Source: Pseudomonas putida
GTDB taxonomy: Bacteria > Pseudomonadota > Gammaproteobacteria > Pseudomonadales > Pseudomonadaceae
DNA: 64,000 nucleotides
Assembly (NCBI RefSeq): GCF_001941965.1
Contig: NZ_MKZO01000029.1
Span: forward strand, 1-64,000
Direction of reading: 5' to 3'
Below the pieces are notes generated by a model, which was not told where the DNA came from, did not search any database, and saw only the letters and a program-made list of their open reading frames with translations. Of the stretch, positions 8,290 through 16,605 are shown piece after piece. Both the position numbers and the translations under genes were made by a program. Position 1 is the stretch's first letter. Each line of letters begins with the position of its first letter.

Positions 8290-8589
8290 ATGCTCTACGC
8301 CATCATCGCCACCGATGTCGCCAACTCCCTGGATGCCCGCCTGGCTGCCCGCCCGGCGCACCTGGAGCGCCTGCAGCAAATGAAGGCCGAAGGCCGCATC
8401 GTCCTCGCCGGCCCGCACCCGGCCATCGACAGCAACGACCCGGGCGCCGCCGGTTTCAGCGGCAGCCTGATCGTCGCCGAGTTCGACTCGCTGGAGGCCG
8501 CCAAGGCCTGGGCCGATGCCGACCCGTACATTGCCGCCGGCGTCTACGCCAACGTCATCGTCAAACCGTTCAAGCAAGTCCTGCCGTAA
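8290..8589 (+). CDS. YciI-family protein
   Basis: A 99-residue ferredoxin-like dimeric alpha-beta protein of the YCII family (MLYAIIATDV...RLAARPAHLERL...GRIVLAGPHP). The His in RPAHLERL and the Asp in ADADPY match conserved active-site positions of the family, whose exact reaction is not established. It lies one base after yciB, forming a two-gene operon seen in many gammaproteobacteria. Confidence 0.9.
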   Translation: MLYAIIATDVANSLDARLAARPAHLERLQQMKAEGRIVLAGPHPAIDSNDPGAAGFSGSLIVAEFDSLEAAKAWADADPYIAAGVYANVIVKPFKQVLP

Positions 8590-8595
8590 TGCATT

Positions 8596-8621
8596 GGCGC
8601 GCCGCCCGGCGGCGGCGCGCC
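8596..8621 (+). terminator. GC-rich hairpin after yciI
   Basis: A perfect 11-bp stem GGCGCGCCGCC with a CGGC loop lies 6 bases after the yciI-like stop. The following bases are not a strong T-run, so termination is probable rather than certain. Confidence 0.5.
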
Positions 8622-8711
8622 ATCCAGGCTTTAAATCCCTCCCGTTGCTCATTATTCTCATCGCCCTGCCGACAACGTCCTGAACATTCGTCTTGAATTA
8701 CAGGAGTTAAA

Positions 8712-9104
8712 ATGCGTCAAGGTCCGTTGTCCCTGCTGCTGTGCCTGTTGTTGCTGAGCCCCATGGCCAAGGCCGAAGAATCCACCCCGCTGTCGCTGAG
8801 CGCCGGCAGCCAGATCACCGAATTGCAGCAGCGCCTGCAGGAAAGCGAACGCCAGCGCGAAGCCCTGGCCCAGCAACTGCAGAACGCCGACAACGAACGC
8901 GAAAGCGCACAACTGGGCCGCCTGCGCCAGGAAAACCAGCGCCTGAAGCTGGCGCTCAAGGAAGCCCAGGCCAGTGTCAGCCCACGCCTGCTGAGCGATC
9001 AGCAGCAATGGTTCGTCACCGGCGGCGGAGTCGCCCTGATCGCCGTGCTTTGCGGTATCTTTGCCAGTGGCAGCCACAGACGGCGCAAGCAATGGTTGAA
9101 CTGA
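8712..9104 (+). CDS. Small exported coiled-coil membrane protein
   Basis: 130 residues: a cleavable signal peptide (MRQGPLSLLLCLLLLSPMAKA), a Gln/Glu/Arg-rich coiled coil (about residues 35-90), a membrane segment (GGGVALIAVLCGIFAS) and a basic tail (HRRRKQW). This is the C-terminal half of the SH3-domain/coiled-coil TIGR04211 type without the SH3 domain. It ends 7 bases before the response regulator with CAGGAG as its own ribosome site, so the two are likely co-transcribed. A role in sensing or relaying envelope stress is only suggested by this position. Confidence 0.7.
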   Translation: MRQGPLSLLLCLLLLSPMAKAEESTPLSLSAGSQITELQQRLQESERQREALAQQLQNADNERESAQLGRLRQENQRLKLALKEAQASVSPRLLSDQQQWFVTGGGVALIAVLCGIFASGSHRRRKQWLN

Positions 9105-9111
9105 GTAAGAA

Positions 9112-9789
9112 ATGAGCGAACTGCTACTGATTGACGATGACCAGGAACTCTGCGAACTGCTTGCCCACTGGCTGGGCCAGGAGGGGTTCCAGGTCCGTGC
9201 CTGCCACGACGGCCTGAGCGCCCGCAAGGCCCTGGCCGAGCAGGCCCCCGCCGCCGTGGTGCTGGACGTGATGCTGCCCGACGGCAGCGGCCTGGAGCTG
9301 CTCAAGCAGTTGCGCAACGACCACGCCGAGTTGCCGGTATTGATGCTGTCCGCCCGCGGCGAGCCGCTGGACCGCATCCTCGGCCTGGAACTGGGCGCCG
9401 ACGACTACCTGGCCAAGCCCTGCGACCCCCGCGAGCTCACCGCCCGCCTGCGCGCCGTGCTGCGCCGCAGCCACGCCCCGGCGGCACCGACCCAGGTGGA
9501 GCTGGGCGACCTCAGCTTCAGCCCGGCCCGCGGCGTGGTCGAGATCGACGAGCGCGAGCTGACCCTGACCCTGTCCGAAAGCCGCATCCTCGAAGCCCTG
9601 CTGCGCCAGCCCGGCGAGCCGCTGGACAAGCAGGAGCTGGCGCAGATCGCCCTGGGCCGCAAGTTGACCCTGTACGACCGCAGCCTGGACATGCATGTCA
9701 GCAACCTGCGCAAGAAGATCGGCCCCCATGCCGACGGCCGTCCGCGCATCGTCGCCCTGCGTAGCCGCGGCTACTACTACAGCCTGTAG
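9112..9789 (+). CDS. OmpR/CpxR-family response regulator
   Basis: 225 residues. The receiver domain has the acidic pair DD at 8-9, phospho-acceptor Asp52 (VVLDVMLPDGSG) and Lys102 (LAKPCDP). A winged-helix DNA-binding domain follows (LTLSESRILEALL...DMHVSNLRKKIG...RSRGYYY). Sequence style and gene context (Spy-like gene, then HAMP kinase) point to a CpxR-like regulator of envelope stress. A CpxR-type box follows at 9819-9834. The kinase is separated from it by the Spy-like gene and a terminator. Confidence 0.88.
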   Translation: MSELLLIDDDQELCELLAHWLGQEGFQVRACHDGLSARKALAEQAPAAVVLDVMLPDGSGLELLKQLRNDHAELPVLMLSARGEPLDRILGLELGADDYLAKPCDPRELTARLRAVLRRSHAPAAPTQVELGDLSFSPARGVVEIDERELTLTLSESRILEALLRQPGEPLDKQELAQIALGRKLTLYDRSLDMHVSNLRKKIGPHADGRPRIVALRSRGYYYSL

Positions 9790-9818
9790 GCGCTATGTCA
9801 GCACGGTCACCGACCCTC

Positions 9819-9834
9819 TTTACCCAAGCTTTAC
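9819..9834. promoter_or_regulatory. CpxR-type operator upstream of the Spy-like gene
   Basis: TTTAC-CCAAGC-TTTAC, which is GTAAA-N6-GTAAA on the minus strand, matches the CpxR box (two GTAAA with a short spacer). It lies 82 bases before the start of the periplasmic Spy-like gene and just after the CpxR-like regulator gene, consistent with autoregulation of the locus. Confidence 0.6.
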
Positions 9835-9915
9835 CGATGGCTGACCGCCGCTGACCTTGATCTCCCTAAACTGGCCACATCCGGTAACGACCGGCCTTCA
9901 GAAAGGAGATACACC

Positions 9916-10353
9916 ATGCGCAAGACCCTTATCGCCCTGATGTTCGCTGCCGCCCTGCCGACCGTCGCCATGGCCATGCCGGACGCCGGCCCGGGCCCGG
10001 GTCCTGACCACGGCCCACGCTTCAGCGAGCACCACCGCGGTGGCGACCCGCTGGGCAAGCTGGACCTGAGCCGCGAACAGCGCCAGCAGATCGGCAAGCT
10101 GATGGGCCAGGAAATGAAAGACCGCCGCGAGGTCACCCGCAAATACCTGGACAAGCTGCCTGCCGCTGAGCAGAAGGCGATGAAAGACGAGCTGAAAGCC
10201 AAGCAGGACAAGAACCAGGCCGATATCCGCGCCCTGCTCAAGCCTGAACAGCAGAAGCAGTTCGACGAAATGAAGAAAAAACGCGAGGAACGCCGTGCCG
10301 AATGGCAAGAGTTCCAGGCCTGGAAAGCCGAACATGGCAAAAAGGCCCAATAA
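9916..10353 (+). CDS. Spy/CpxP-family periplasmic protein
   Basis: 145 residues with a signal peptide ending AMA, a Pro/Gly/His-rich linker, and a helical domain with two LTXXQ-like motifs (LDLSREQRQQIGKL and LLKPEQQKQFDEM). Spy and CpxP form cradle-like dimers that act as ATP-independent chaperones or hold the sensor kinase off. The strong GAAAGGAG ribosome site is 8 bases before the ATG. It lies between a CpxR-like regulator and a CpxA-like kinase, downstream of a CpxR-type box, so it is probably both a target and a feedback inhibitor of the pair. Confidence 0.88.
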   Translation: MRKTLIALMFAAALPTVAMAMPDAGPGPGPDHGPRFSEHHRGGDPLGKLDLSREQRQQIGKLMGQEMKDRREVTRKYLDKLPAAEQKAMKDELKAKQDKNQADIRALLKPEQQKQFDEMKKKREERRAEWQEFQAWKAEHGKKAQ

Positions 10354-10365
10354 TCCATGACCCCC

Positions 10366-10395
10366 GCCCGGCCTGCGCACGCAGGCCGGGCTTTT
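10366..10395 (+). terminator. Intrinsic terminator after the Spy-like gene
   Basis: GCCCGGCCTGC-GCAC-GCAGGCCGGGC followed by TTTT, 12 bases after the stop codon. It separates the abundant chaperone message from the kinase gene, so kinase expression may rely on read-through. Confidence 0.9.
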
Positions 10396-10414
10396 CCTGT
10401 TTGAGGGACTGCCC

Positions 10415-11749
10415 TTGCGCTCACTGTTCTGGCGTATCCTGGCCAGCTTCTGGCTGGCCATCGCCTTGGTCGCCGGCCTGTCGATCCTGCTTGGGCACAT
10501 GCTCAACCAGGACAACTGGATCCTCAGCCGCCATCCGGGCCTCAACACCCTGGCGAAGAACTGGACCGAGCGCTACGAGACCCTCGGTCCGCAAGCGGCG
10601 CAAAAGTACCTGGAACAGCGCAAGCGGCGTTACCACATCGATACCCAGGTGCTCAACGAAGCCGGTGACTCCGTGGTGCCCGGGACCTTCCCGCGCCGTG
10701 CGGCGGACTTCGAAGCCCGTCAGGGCAACGATCACCGGCCGCTGCCCTGGCGCCGCCTGACCGAGGAATACACCAGCCCCACCAGCGGCGAAACCTACCT
10801 GCTGATCTATCGCATCCCGCACCCGGAGCTGGACGCCTGGCACCGCGACAGCCTGATCTGGCCGCTCAGCGCCCTGGGGATCGCCCTGGTGGTGCTGACC
10901 CTGTTCAGCCTGCTGGTGACCCTGTCCATCACCCGCCCGCTCAGTCGCCTGCGCGGCGCGGTGCATGACCTTGGCCAGGCCAGCTACCAACAGAACAGCC
11001 TGGCCCGCCTGGCCGCGCGCCGGGATGAATTCGGTGTGCTGGCCAATGATTTCAACCGTATGGGCTCGCGCCTGCAGAGCCTGATCGGTAGCCAGCGCCA
11101 GTTGCTGCGTGACGTCTCCCACGAACTGCGCTCTCCTTTGGCCCGCCTGCGTATCGCCCTCGCTCTGGCCGAGCGCGCCGAACCGGAGCAGCGCGATACC
11201 TACTGGCCACGCCTGACCCGCGAATGCGACCGCCTGGAAGCGCTGATCAGCGAGATCCTCGTGCTGGCCCGGGTCGATGCCGAGCAGGCGCATGCCGAGC
11301 CCGTGGATGTGAATGCGGTGGTCAACGGGGTGTGCAAGGACGCACAACTGAGTGCGCCGGAGCAGTTGATCAAGCTGGAGGAAATGCCGGGGCTGAGCCT
11401 GCAGGGCTGGCCGACCCTGGTGGAGCGAGCGGTGGACAACCTGCTGCGCAATGCGCTGCGTTTCAATCCCGAGGGTGAACCGATCGAGGTAGTGGCGCAG
11501 CGGGATGGCGAACGGATCGTGCTCAGCGTGCGTGACCACGGGCCGGGCGTGGCACCGGAGCATCTGGAGCAGTTGGGCGAGCCGTTCTTCCGCGCGCCGG
11601 GGCAGACGGCGGCAGGGCATGGGCTGGGATTGGCGATCGCGCGCAAGGCGGCGGAGCGGCATGGCGGGGTGTTGCAGTTGGACAATCATCCGCAGGGTGG
11701 GTTTGTGGCTACCCTGGTGCTACCGGTCCAGGGGAGTGTCAGTGGTTAA
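10415..11749 (+). CDS. CpxA-like sensor histidine kinase
   Basis: 444 residues. Membrane segment 1 is at about 8-28, a periplasmic domain follows to about residue 147, and membrane segment 2 is at 150-172. A HAMP domain with the typical ITRPLSRLR start precedes the phosphorylation helix RDVSHELRSPLARLR (His236). The ATPase domain has N (VDNLLRNALRF), G1 (DHGPGV) and G2 (GHGLGLAIA) boxes. The gene starts with TTG at 10415, 7 bases after GAGGGA, and lies directly behind a terminator. It is the likely partner of the regulator at 9112-9789. Confidence 0.87.
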   Translation: MRSLFWRILASFWLAIALVAGLSILLGHMLNQDNWILSRHPGLNTLAKNWTERYETLGPQAAQKYLEQRKRRYHIDTQVLNEAGDSVVPGTFPRRAADFEARQGNDHRPLPWRRLTEEYTSPTSGETYLLIYRIPHPELDAWHRDSLIWPLSALGIALVVLTLFSLLVTLSITRPLSRLRGAVHDLGQASYQQNSLARLAARRDEFGVLANDFNRMGSRLQSLIGSQRQLLRDVSHELRSPLARLRIALALAERAEPEQRDTYWPRLTRECDRLEALISEILVLARVDAEQAHAEPVDVNAVVNGVCKDAQLSAPEQLIKLEEMPGLSLQGWPTLVERAVDNLLRNALRFNPEGEPIEVVAQRDGERIVLSVRDHGPGVAPEHLEQLGEPFFRAPGQTAAGHGLGLAIARKAAERHGGVLQLDNHPQGGFVATLVLPVQGSVSG

Positions 11750-11761
11750 TACTGGGAGGCT

Positions 11762-11861
11762 GATGGCCTCATCGCTGGCAAGCCAGCTCCCACAGGGTCA
11801 GCACAAGTCTCGAGGCCTGTGCTGTACCTGTGGGAGCTGGCTTGCCAGCGATAGGGCCATC
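11762..11861. repeat. REP pair (REPIN)
   Basis: Inverted REP pair downstream of the kinase gene. Its central loop is almost identical to that of the pair at 15556-15651, including a nested GCACAAG...GGCCTGTGC stem, so the two are copies of one unit. Confidence 0.9.
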
Positions 11862-11877
11862 AGCCCCACTGAAGATT

Positions 11878-12432
11878 TCAGCCCCAGGCGCTGACAAAAT
11901 CCTCGGTCTTCAGCACCGGCGCCGTACGCGGCTCTCCCATCGGCGTGCCCAGGTACAGGAAGCCGATCAGCTCCTCACCTTCTTCCAGCCCCAGCCCCTT
12001 GGCCACATGGGCCGAATAGGCCATCTCGCCAGTACGCCACACCGCACCAATCCCCTGGGCATGCGCCGCCAGCAAAATCCCGTGGGCCGCACAACCCGCC
12101 GCCAGCACCTGCTCCGACACCGGCACCTTGAAGTGCTCACGGGTCCGGGCAATCACCAGCACCAGCAGCGGCGCACGCAACGGCATGGCCCGGGCCTTGT
12201 CCAGCGCAGCCTGGTCAGCATCGCCCTTCTGTGCCACCACTTCGGCGAACAGATCACCCAGCCGGCTGCGCCCTTCACCTTCGACGGTGATGAAGCGCCA
12301 TGGCCGCAGTTGCCCATGATCCGGCGCGCGCAAGGCCGCCTGGAACAGGCCCTCGCGCTGCGCGGCATTGGGCGCAGGCTCGGTCAGGCGCGGAACGGAT
12401 ACACGGTTGAGCAAAGCGTCGAGAGCCTCCAT
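11878..12432 (-). CDS. Nitroreductase family protein (YdjA-like)
   Basis: 184 residues of the FMN-dependent nitroreductase fold. YdjA-like marks are RAPDHGQLRPWRFITVEG (FMN phosphate and substrate region), the central GCAAHGILLAAHAQGIGAVWRTG and the C-terminal IGFLYLG. It is shorter than the NfsB type and would act as a dimer in the cytoplasm using NAD(P)H. The physiological substrate is not known. It is divergent from trkH over 145 bp. Confidence 0.87.
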   Translation of the reverse strand: MEALDALLNRVSVPRLTEPAPNAAQREGLFQAALRAPDHGQLRPWRFITVEGEGRSRLGDLFAEVVAQKGDADQAALDKARAMPLRAPLLVLVIARTREHFKVPVSEQVLAAGCAAHGILLAAHAQGIGAVWRTGEMAYSAHVAKGLGLEEGEELIGFLYLGTPMGEPRTAPVLKTEDFVSAWG

Positions 12433-12490
12433 CGGCTACCCTCCAGTGGAAAAATGAACGACCATTCTAGGGTGCTCTTCGGCAAAGCGC

Positions 12491-12524
12491 ACAGCGCCGT
12501 TTACTTAACAGCGCCGTTTACTTA
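12491..12524. repeat. Perfect 17-bp tandem duplication upstream of trkH
   Basis: ACAGCGCCGTTTACTTA is repeated twice without a gap, 53 bases upstream of the trkH start in the divergent promoter region. It could alter promoter spacing or duplicate an operator, or be a neutral slippage event. Confidence 0.9.
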
Positions 12525-12577
12525 AAAAGGGTCGCAGGTAGAATGGCGCCCTTCCGTTTCGAGTCAGGACTCAGTAC

Positions 12578-14035
12578 ATGGTGGCGTTGCCGACCCTCAG
12601 GATCATCGGTTTCATTATCGGCATCTTCCTGATCACCCTGGCGATCAGCATGACGGTCCCCATGGCCACGCTGATCATCTTCGAGCGCACCGGCGACATG
12701 CCGTCGTTCCTCTGGTCGAGCCTGATCACCTTCGTCGCCGGCCTGGCCCTGGTCCTGCCCGGGCGCCCCGCGCACGTGCACCTGCGCCCGCGGGACATGT
12801 ACCTGCTGACGGTGAGCAGCTGGCTGGTGGTGTGCATCTTCGCCGCCCTGCCGTTCCTGCTGACCCAGCACATCAGCTACACCGATGCCTTCTTCGAGAG
12901 CATGTCGGGGATCACTGCCACCGGCTCCACCGTGCTCAGCGGCCTGGACAGCATGTCGCCGGGCATCCTCATGTGGCGCTCGCTGCTGCACTGGCTCGGC
13001 GGCATCGGCTTCATCGGCATGGCGGTGGCGATCCTGCCGCTGCTGCGCATCGGTGGCATGCGCCTGTTCCAGACCGAATCCTCGGACCGCTCGGAAAAGG
13101 TCATGCCCCGCTCGCACATGGTGGCCAAGTACATCGTGCTGGTATACGTCGGCATCACCATCCTCGGCAGCCTGGCGTTCTGGTGGGCGGGGATGAGCCC
13201 GTTCGATGCGATCAACCACGCCATGTCGGCGATTTCCACCGGGGGGTTCTCAACCTCTGACCTGTCCCTTGCGAAATGGGACGCGCCGGCGGTGCATTGG
13301 GTCGCGGTGGTAGTGATGATCGCCGGCAGCGTGCCCTTCACCCTGTATGTCGCAACCCTGCGCGGCAACCGCAGGGCGCTGATCCGCGACCAGCAGGTGC
13401 AGGGCCTGCTGTTCCTGCTGGTGGCGACCTGGGTGGTGCTCGGCACCTGGTACTGGGCGACCACCAAGCTGCACTGGCTGGACGCCTTCCGCCATGTGGC
13501 GCTGAACGTCACCTCGGTGGTCACCACCACCGGCTTCGCCCTCGGCGACTACAGCCTGTGGGGCAACTTCTCGCTGATGCTGTTCTTCTACCTGGGTTTC
13601 ATCGGCGGCTGCTCCGGCTCCACCGCCGGCGGGATCAAGATCTTCCGCTTCCAGGTCGCCTACATCCTGCTCAAGGCCTCGTTGAACCAATTGATCCACC
13701 CGCGCGCGGTGATCAAGCAGAAGTACAACGGTCACCGCCTCGACGAAGAAATCGTGCGCTCGATCCTGACGTTCTCGTTCTTCTTCGCCATCACCATCTG
13801 CGTGATCGCCCTGCTGCTGTCGCTGCTTGGCGTCGACTGGATGACCGCGTTGACCGGTGCCGCCAGTACCGTGTCCGGTGTCGGCCCGGGCCTGGGCGAG
13901 ACCATCGGCCCGGCGGGCAACTTCGCCACCCTGCCGGATGCGGCCAAATGGATCCTGGCAGGCGGCATGCTGCTCGGCCGCCTGGAGATCATTACCGTAT
14001 TTGTTCTGTGTATGCCGGCGTTCTGGCGGCACTGA
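12578..14035 (+). CDS. trkH: Potassium uptake protein TrkH
   Basis: 485 residues, about 10 membrane segments in four M1-P-M2 repeats. Pore-loop selectivity motifs are visible: GITATGSTVL, AISTGGFSTSD, SVVTTTGFALGD and ASTVSGVGPGLG. TrkH/TrkG form the membrane channel of the Trk K+ system gated by TrkA, which is not in this window. The last 44 bases overlap the 3' end of the convergent AraC gene. Between trkH and trkG naming, sequence reading alone cannot decide. Confidence 0.9.
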   Translation: MVALPTLRIIGFIIGIFLITLAISMTVPMATLIIFERTGDMPSFLWSSLITFVAGLALVLPGRPAHVHLRPRDMYLLTVSSWLVVCIFAALPFLLTQHISYTDAFFESMSGITATGSTVLSGLDSMSPGILMWRSLLHWLGGIGFIGMAVAILPLLRIGGMRLFQTESSDRSEKVMPRSHMVAKYIVLVYVGITILGSLAFWWAGMSPFDAINHAMSAISTGGFSTSDLSLAKWDAPAVHWVAVVVMIAGSVPFTLYVATLRGNRRALIRDQQVQGLLFLLVATWVVLGTWYWATTKLHWLDAFRHVALNVTSVVTTTGFALGDYSLWGNFSLMLFFYLGFIGGCSGSTAGGIKIFRFQVAYILLKASLNQLIHPRAVIKQKYNGHRLDEEIVRSILTFSFFFAITICVIALLLSLLGVDWMTALTGAASTVSGVGPGLGETIGPAGNFATLPDAAKWILAGGMLLGRLEIITVFVLCMPAFWRH

Positions 14036-15068
14036 CGGCGTCTGTCTCGGCCTCGGTCTTCAGGCCGTGGCGGCGGGCGCGGTATTCGCCGGGGGTGAGG
14101 TCGAACCAGCGGCGGAACGCGCGGAAGAAGTTGCTCGGGTCGGCGAAGCCCAACAGATAGGCGGTTTCCAGCAGGGTCATGCCCGGTTGCGACAGATACT
14201 GCTCGGCCAGCTCGCGGCGGGTATCGTCGAGCAGCGCCTGGAAGCTGGTGCCCTCCTCCTGCAAGCGGCGCTGCAGGGTGCGCTGGGACAGGTGCAAGGC
14301 CTGGGCCACCAGTTCGCGCTTGGGCTCGCCCTGGGGCAGCACGCGGCACAGCACCTGACGGGCCTGGTGGGTCACCCGGCTTTCCGAAAAGCGCGCCAGG
14401 TATTCTCCGGCAAACCGGTCGTGCAGCACCGCCATCGCCTCGTTGGCGGTGGGCAGCGGGCTTTGCAGGTCGGAGGGTTCGAAGATCAGCGCATCATAGG
14501 GTGCGTTGAACACCAGCGGCGAATGGAAGGCGATGCGGTAGGGCTCGATATCCTCGGGCTGCGGCCCCTGGATCAGTACCCGACGCGGCTGGATGGTCCG
14601 CCCGCTGAGCCAGCTGCACAGGGACAGCGCGCAGGCCAGCGAGGCCTCCGAGCTGTGCCGGGTCGGCGGCAGATGGTCGCCGTGCACGGTGAGGATCAGC
14701 GCATGGCCTTCCGGGCCGAGCTCCAGGCTCAGGTCCGAACTCTCGGCGATGATCCGCTGGTAGCGCACCAGGCGCCCGAAACCCTCGGCCAGGGTGCGGC
14801 TGGACATCAGCGCATAGCCGACCACGTGAAAGGACGCCGGGCGCACCACCCGGGCCATGTTCAGGCCGATGGCGCGGTTGCCCGACAGCTCCTCGGCGAG
14901 TTGCCAGAGGCGGGTCATGGAATCCTGGGTGAAACGTGCATCGGGGTCGCTCAGCGCGGCGAAGTCCAGGCCAAGCTTGTGGAACAGGGCCGCGCAGTCC
15001 AGCCCTTCGAGTTCAAGCGCCTTGACAATGCCCGAGGCCCAGCTTGCTGACGTGGTTCTCTCGTTCAT
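13992..15068 (-). CDS. AraC-family regulator (Arabinose_bd type)
   Basis: 358 residues. The long N-terminal domain (about 20-205) is of the type found in OruR/ArgR-like regulators (RVVRPASFHVVGYALMSS). The C-terminal double helix-turn-helix has LHLSQRTLQRRLQEEGTSFQALLDDTRRELA and the second-helix LLGFADPSNFFRAFRRWF. The ATG at 15068 gives the family start MNERTTSASWA. The 3' end overlaps trkH by 44 bases tail to tail. The divergent neighbour is a DUF962 protein. The target is unknown. Confidence 0.87.
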   Translation of the reverse strand: MNERTTSASWASGIVKALELEGLDCAALFHKLGLDFAALSDPDARFTQDSMTRLWQLAEELSGNRAIGLNMARVVRPASFHVVGYALMSSRTLAEGFGRLVRYQRIIAESSDLSLELGPEGHALILTVHGDHLPPTRHSSEASLACALSLCSWLSGRTIQPRRVLIQGPQPEDIEPYRIAFHSPLVFNAPYDALIFEPSDLQSPLPTANEAMAVLHDRFAGEYLARFSESRVTHQARQVLCRVLPQGEPKRELVAQALHLSQRTLQRRLQEEGTSFQALLDDTRRELAEQYLSQPGMTLLETAYLLGFADPSNFFRAFRRWFDLTPGEYRARRHGLKTEAETDAVSAARTPAYTEQIR

Positions 15069-15213
15069 GGGCGGGCTCTGAAATGGGATAAGGCGCAAGG
15101 ATACTAAAGTGGCGCTTATTGTCACTTGCTGATACAGCTAATGACTCTAGACTGGGTTCAGGCTCCACGCCGTATCCGTTGACGATCGACAAGAACAAGG
15201 AGGCCCAAGCCCC

Positions 15214-15525
15214 GTGGAAAGCTCTCGACGATTCAGCAGTTTTGCGCAGTTCTACCCCTACTACCTGAACGAACACGCCAACCCCGCCTGCCGTCGCCTG
15301 CACTTCGTGGGTACCACCCTGGTCATCGCCCTGCTTGCCTACACGATCGGTAGCGGCAAATGGTTGCTGCTGCTGGCCGTGCCGTTCGCCGGGTACGGCT
15401 TTGCCTGGATCGGGCATTTCTTCTTCGAGAAGAACCGGCCGGCGACCTTTCAGCATCCGTTCTATAGCTTGCTGGGGGATTTCGTGATGTATCGCGACAT
15501 GTTGCGCGGGAAAGTAAGCTTCTGA
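15214..15525 (+). CDS. DUF962 / Mpo1-like small membrane protein
   Basis: 103 residues with the conserved N-terminal FYPYYLNEHANPACRRLHFVGT, two or three membrane segments and the motif WIGHFFFEKNRPATFQHPFYSLLGDFVMY. Family members related to yeast Mpo1 are iron-dependent dioxygenases acting on 2-hydroxy fatty acids; the conserved His residues (NEH, LHF, GHF, QHP) are all present. GTG start at 15214. The bacterial function has not been settled. Confidence 0.85.
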   Translation: MESSRRFSSFAQFYPYYLNEHANPACRRLHFVGTTLVIALLAYTIGSGKWLLLLAVPFAGYGFAWIGHFFFEKNRPATFQHPFYSLLGDFVMYRDMLRGKVSF

Positions 15526-15555
15526 GGCAGGTTCAGGAATTTGCTTTGCTCTTCA

Positions 15556-15651
15556 GGGCCCTATCGCTGGCAAGCCAGCTCCCACAGGGTCAGCACAAAT
15601 CTTGAGGCCTGTGCTGTACCTGTGGGAGCTGGCTTGCCAGCGATGAGGCCC
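15556..15651. repeat. REP pair (REPIN)
   Basis: Inverted REP pair between two convergent genes; its loop differs from that at 11762-11861 by only two bases. Confidence 0.9.
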
Positions 15652-15652
15652 G

Positions 15653-16474
15653 TCAGCCTTGCACGGACTCGGCCACCCTGGCGGCCTCTTCCTCCGCCAT
15701 CCGCGCCTGATCCTCGGCCAGCCTGTACAGCTCGATACTGCCATCCCAATGCTCGATCAACGCCGTGCACGATTCCACCCAATCCCCGCAGTTGAGGTAA
15801 TCCACCTCCCCCACCTTGCGGATCTCGGCATGGTGGATATGCCCGCAGACCACCCCGTGATAGCCCTGCTTCACGCACTCGTGGGCAATGGCTTCCTCGA
15901 AATCACTGATGAAGTTCACCGCCGTCTTGACCTTGTGCTTCAGGTACGCCGACAGCGACCAGTAGCCATAGCCATAACGCGCCCGCCAGTGGTTGAGCCA
16001 GCGATTGAGGGTCAGGGTGAATTCGTAGGCCGAGTCGCCGAGGAAGGCCAGCCAGCGGTGGTAGCGGGTGATCACGTCGAACTGGTCGCCATGGATCACC
16101 AGCAACCGGCGACCATCGGCGGTGAGGTGCTCGGCCTGGTCCACCAGGTGGATATTGCCGAGGATCAACTTGGAATAGCGACGCAGGAATTCGTCATGGT
16201 TGCCGGTGACGTAGATCACCTCGGTGCCGCGCTTGCTCATGGTCAGCAGGCGGCGGATCACGTTGGTATGGGCCTGCGGCCAGTACATGCCGCCGCGCAG
16301 TTTCCAGCCGTCGATGATGTCGCCCACCAGGTAGATGCGGTCGGCGTGGTAGCGCTTGAGAAACTGCGAGAGATGCTCGGCCTGGCAATCCCGGGTGCCC
16401 AGGTGCACGTCGGAAATCCACAGGGTGCGGACACGCCGCTTGCGCGTGGGCTTGAGAAACGCGGCACTGTTCAT
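15653..16474 (-). CDS. Calcineurin-like phosphoesterase (UDP-2,3-diacylglucosamine diphosphatase-like)
   Basis: 273 residues with the full metallophosphoesterase set: ISDVHLG (25-31), VGDIIDGW, VTGNHDEFLR, VIHGDQFD and VCGHIHHAE. The spacing and HRWLAFLGD/YEFTLTLNRWLN region place it with the LpxH-like group often annotated as UDP-2,3-diacylglucosamine pyrophosphatase, not with the classical short LpxH. The C-terminal tail is acidic and Ala-rich. The ATG at 16474 gives MNSAAFLKP; upstream residues in the same frame are not conserved in style. The substrate should be regarded as unproven. Confidence 0.82.
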   Translation of the reverse strand: MNSAAFLKPTRKRRVRTLWISDVHLGTRDCQAEHLSQFLKRYHADRIYLVGDIIDGWKLRGGMYWPQAHTNVIRRLLTMSKRGTEVIYVTGNHDEFLRRYSKLILGNIHLVDQAEHLTADGRRLLVIHGDQFDVITRYHRWLAFLGDSAYEFTLTLNRWLNHWRARYGYGYWSLSAYLKHKVKTAVNFISDFEEAIAHECVKQGYHGVVCGHIHHAEIRKVGEVDYLNCGDWVESCTALIEHWDGSIELYRLAEDQARMAEEEAARVAESVQG

Positions 16475-16605
16475 GGGCGAGGCTCCAGTGAATTTGCTCG
16501 ACCTTGCCAGCCAGCGGTTAATCCGACATGACAGCCCTGCGGCAGTCCCATGACAGCCGCCGAGGCGTACAATGGCCCCCTTCGCCCAGCCGGACAGCAC
16601 GCCAG

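Noticed and set aside
11762..15651. REP pairs as CRISPR repeats or as small RNA genes
   Set aside because: They are inverted pairs scattered between genes without spacer arrays; the REPIN explanation is sufficient.
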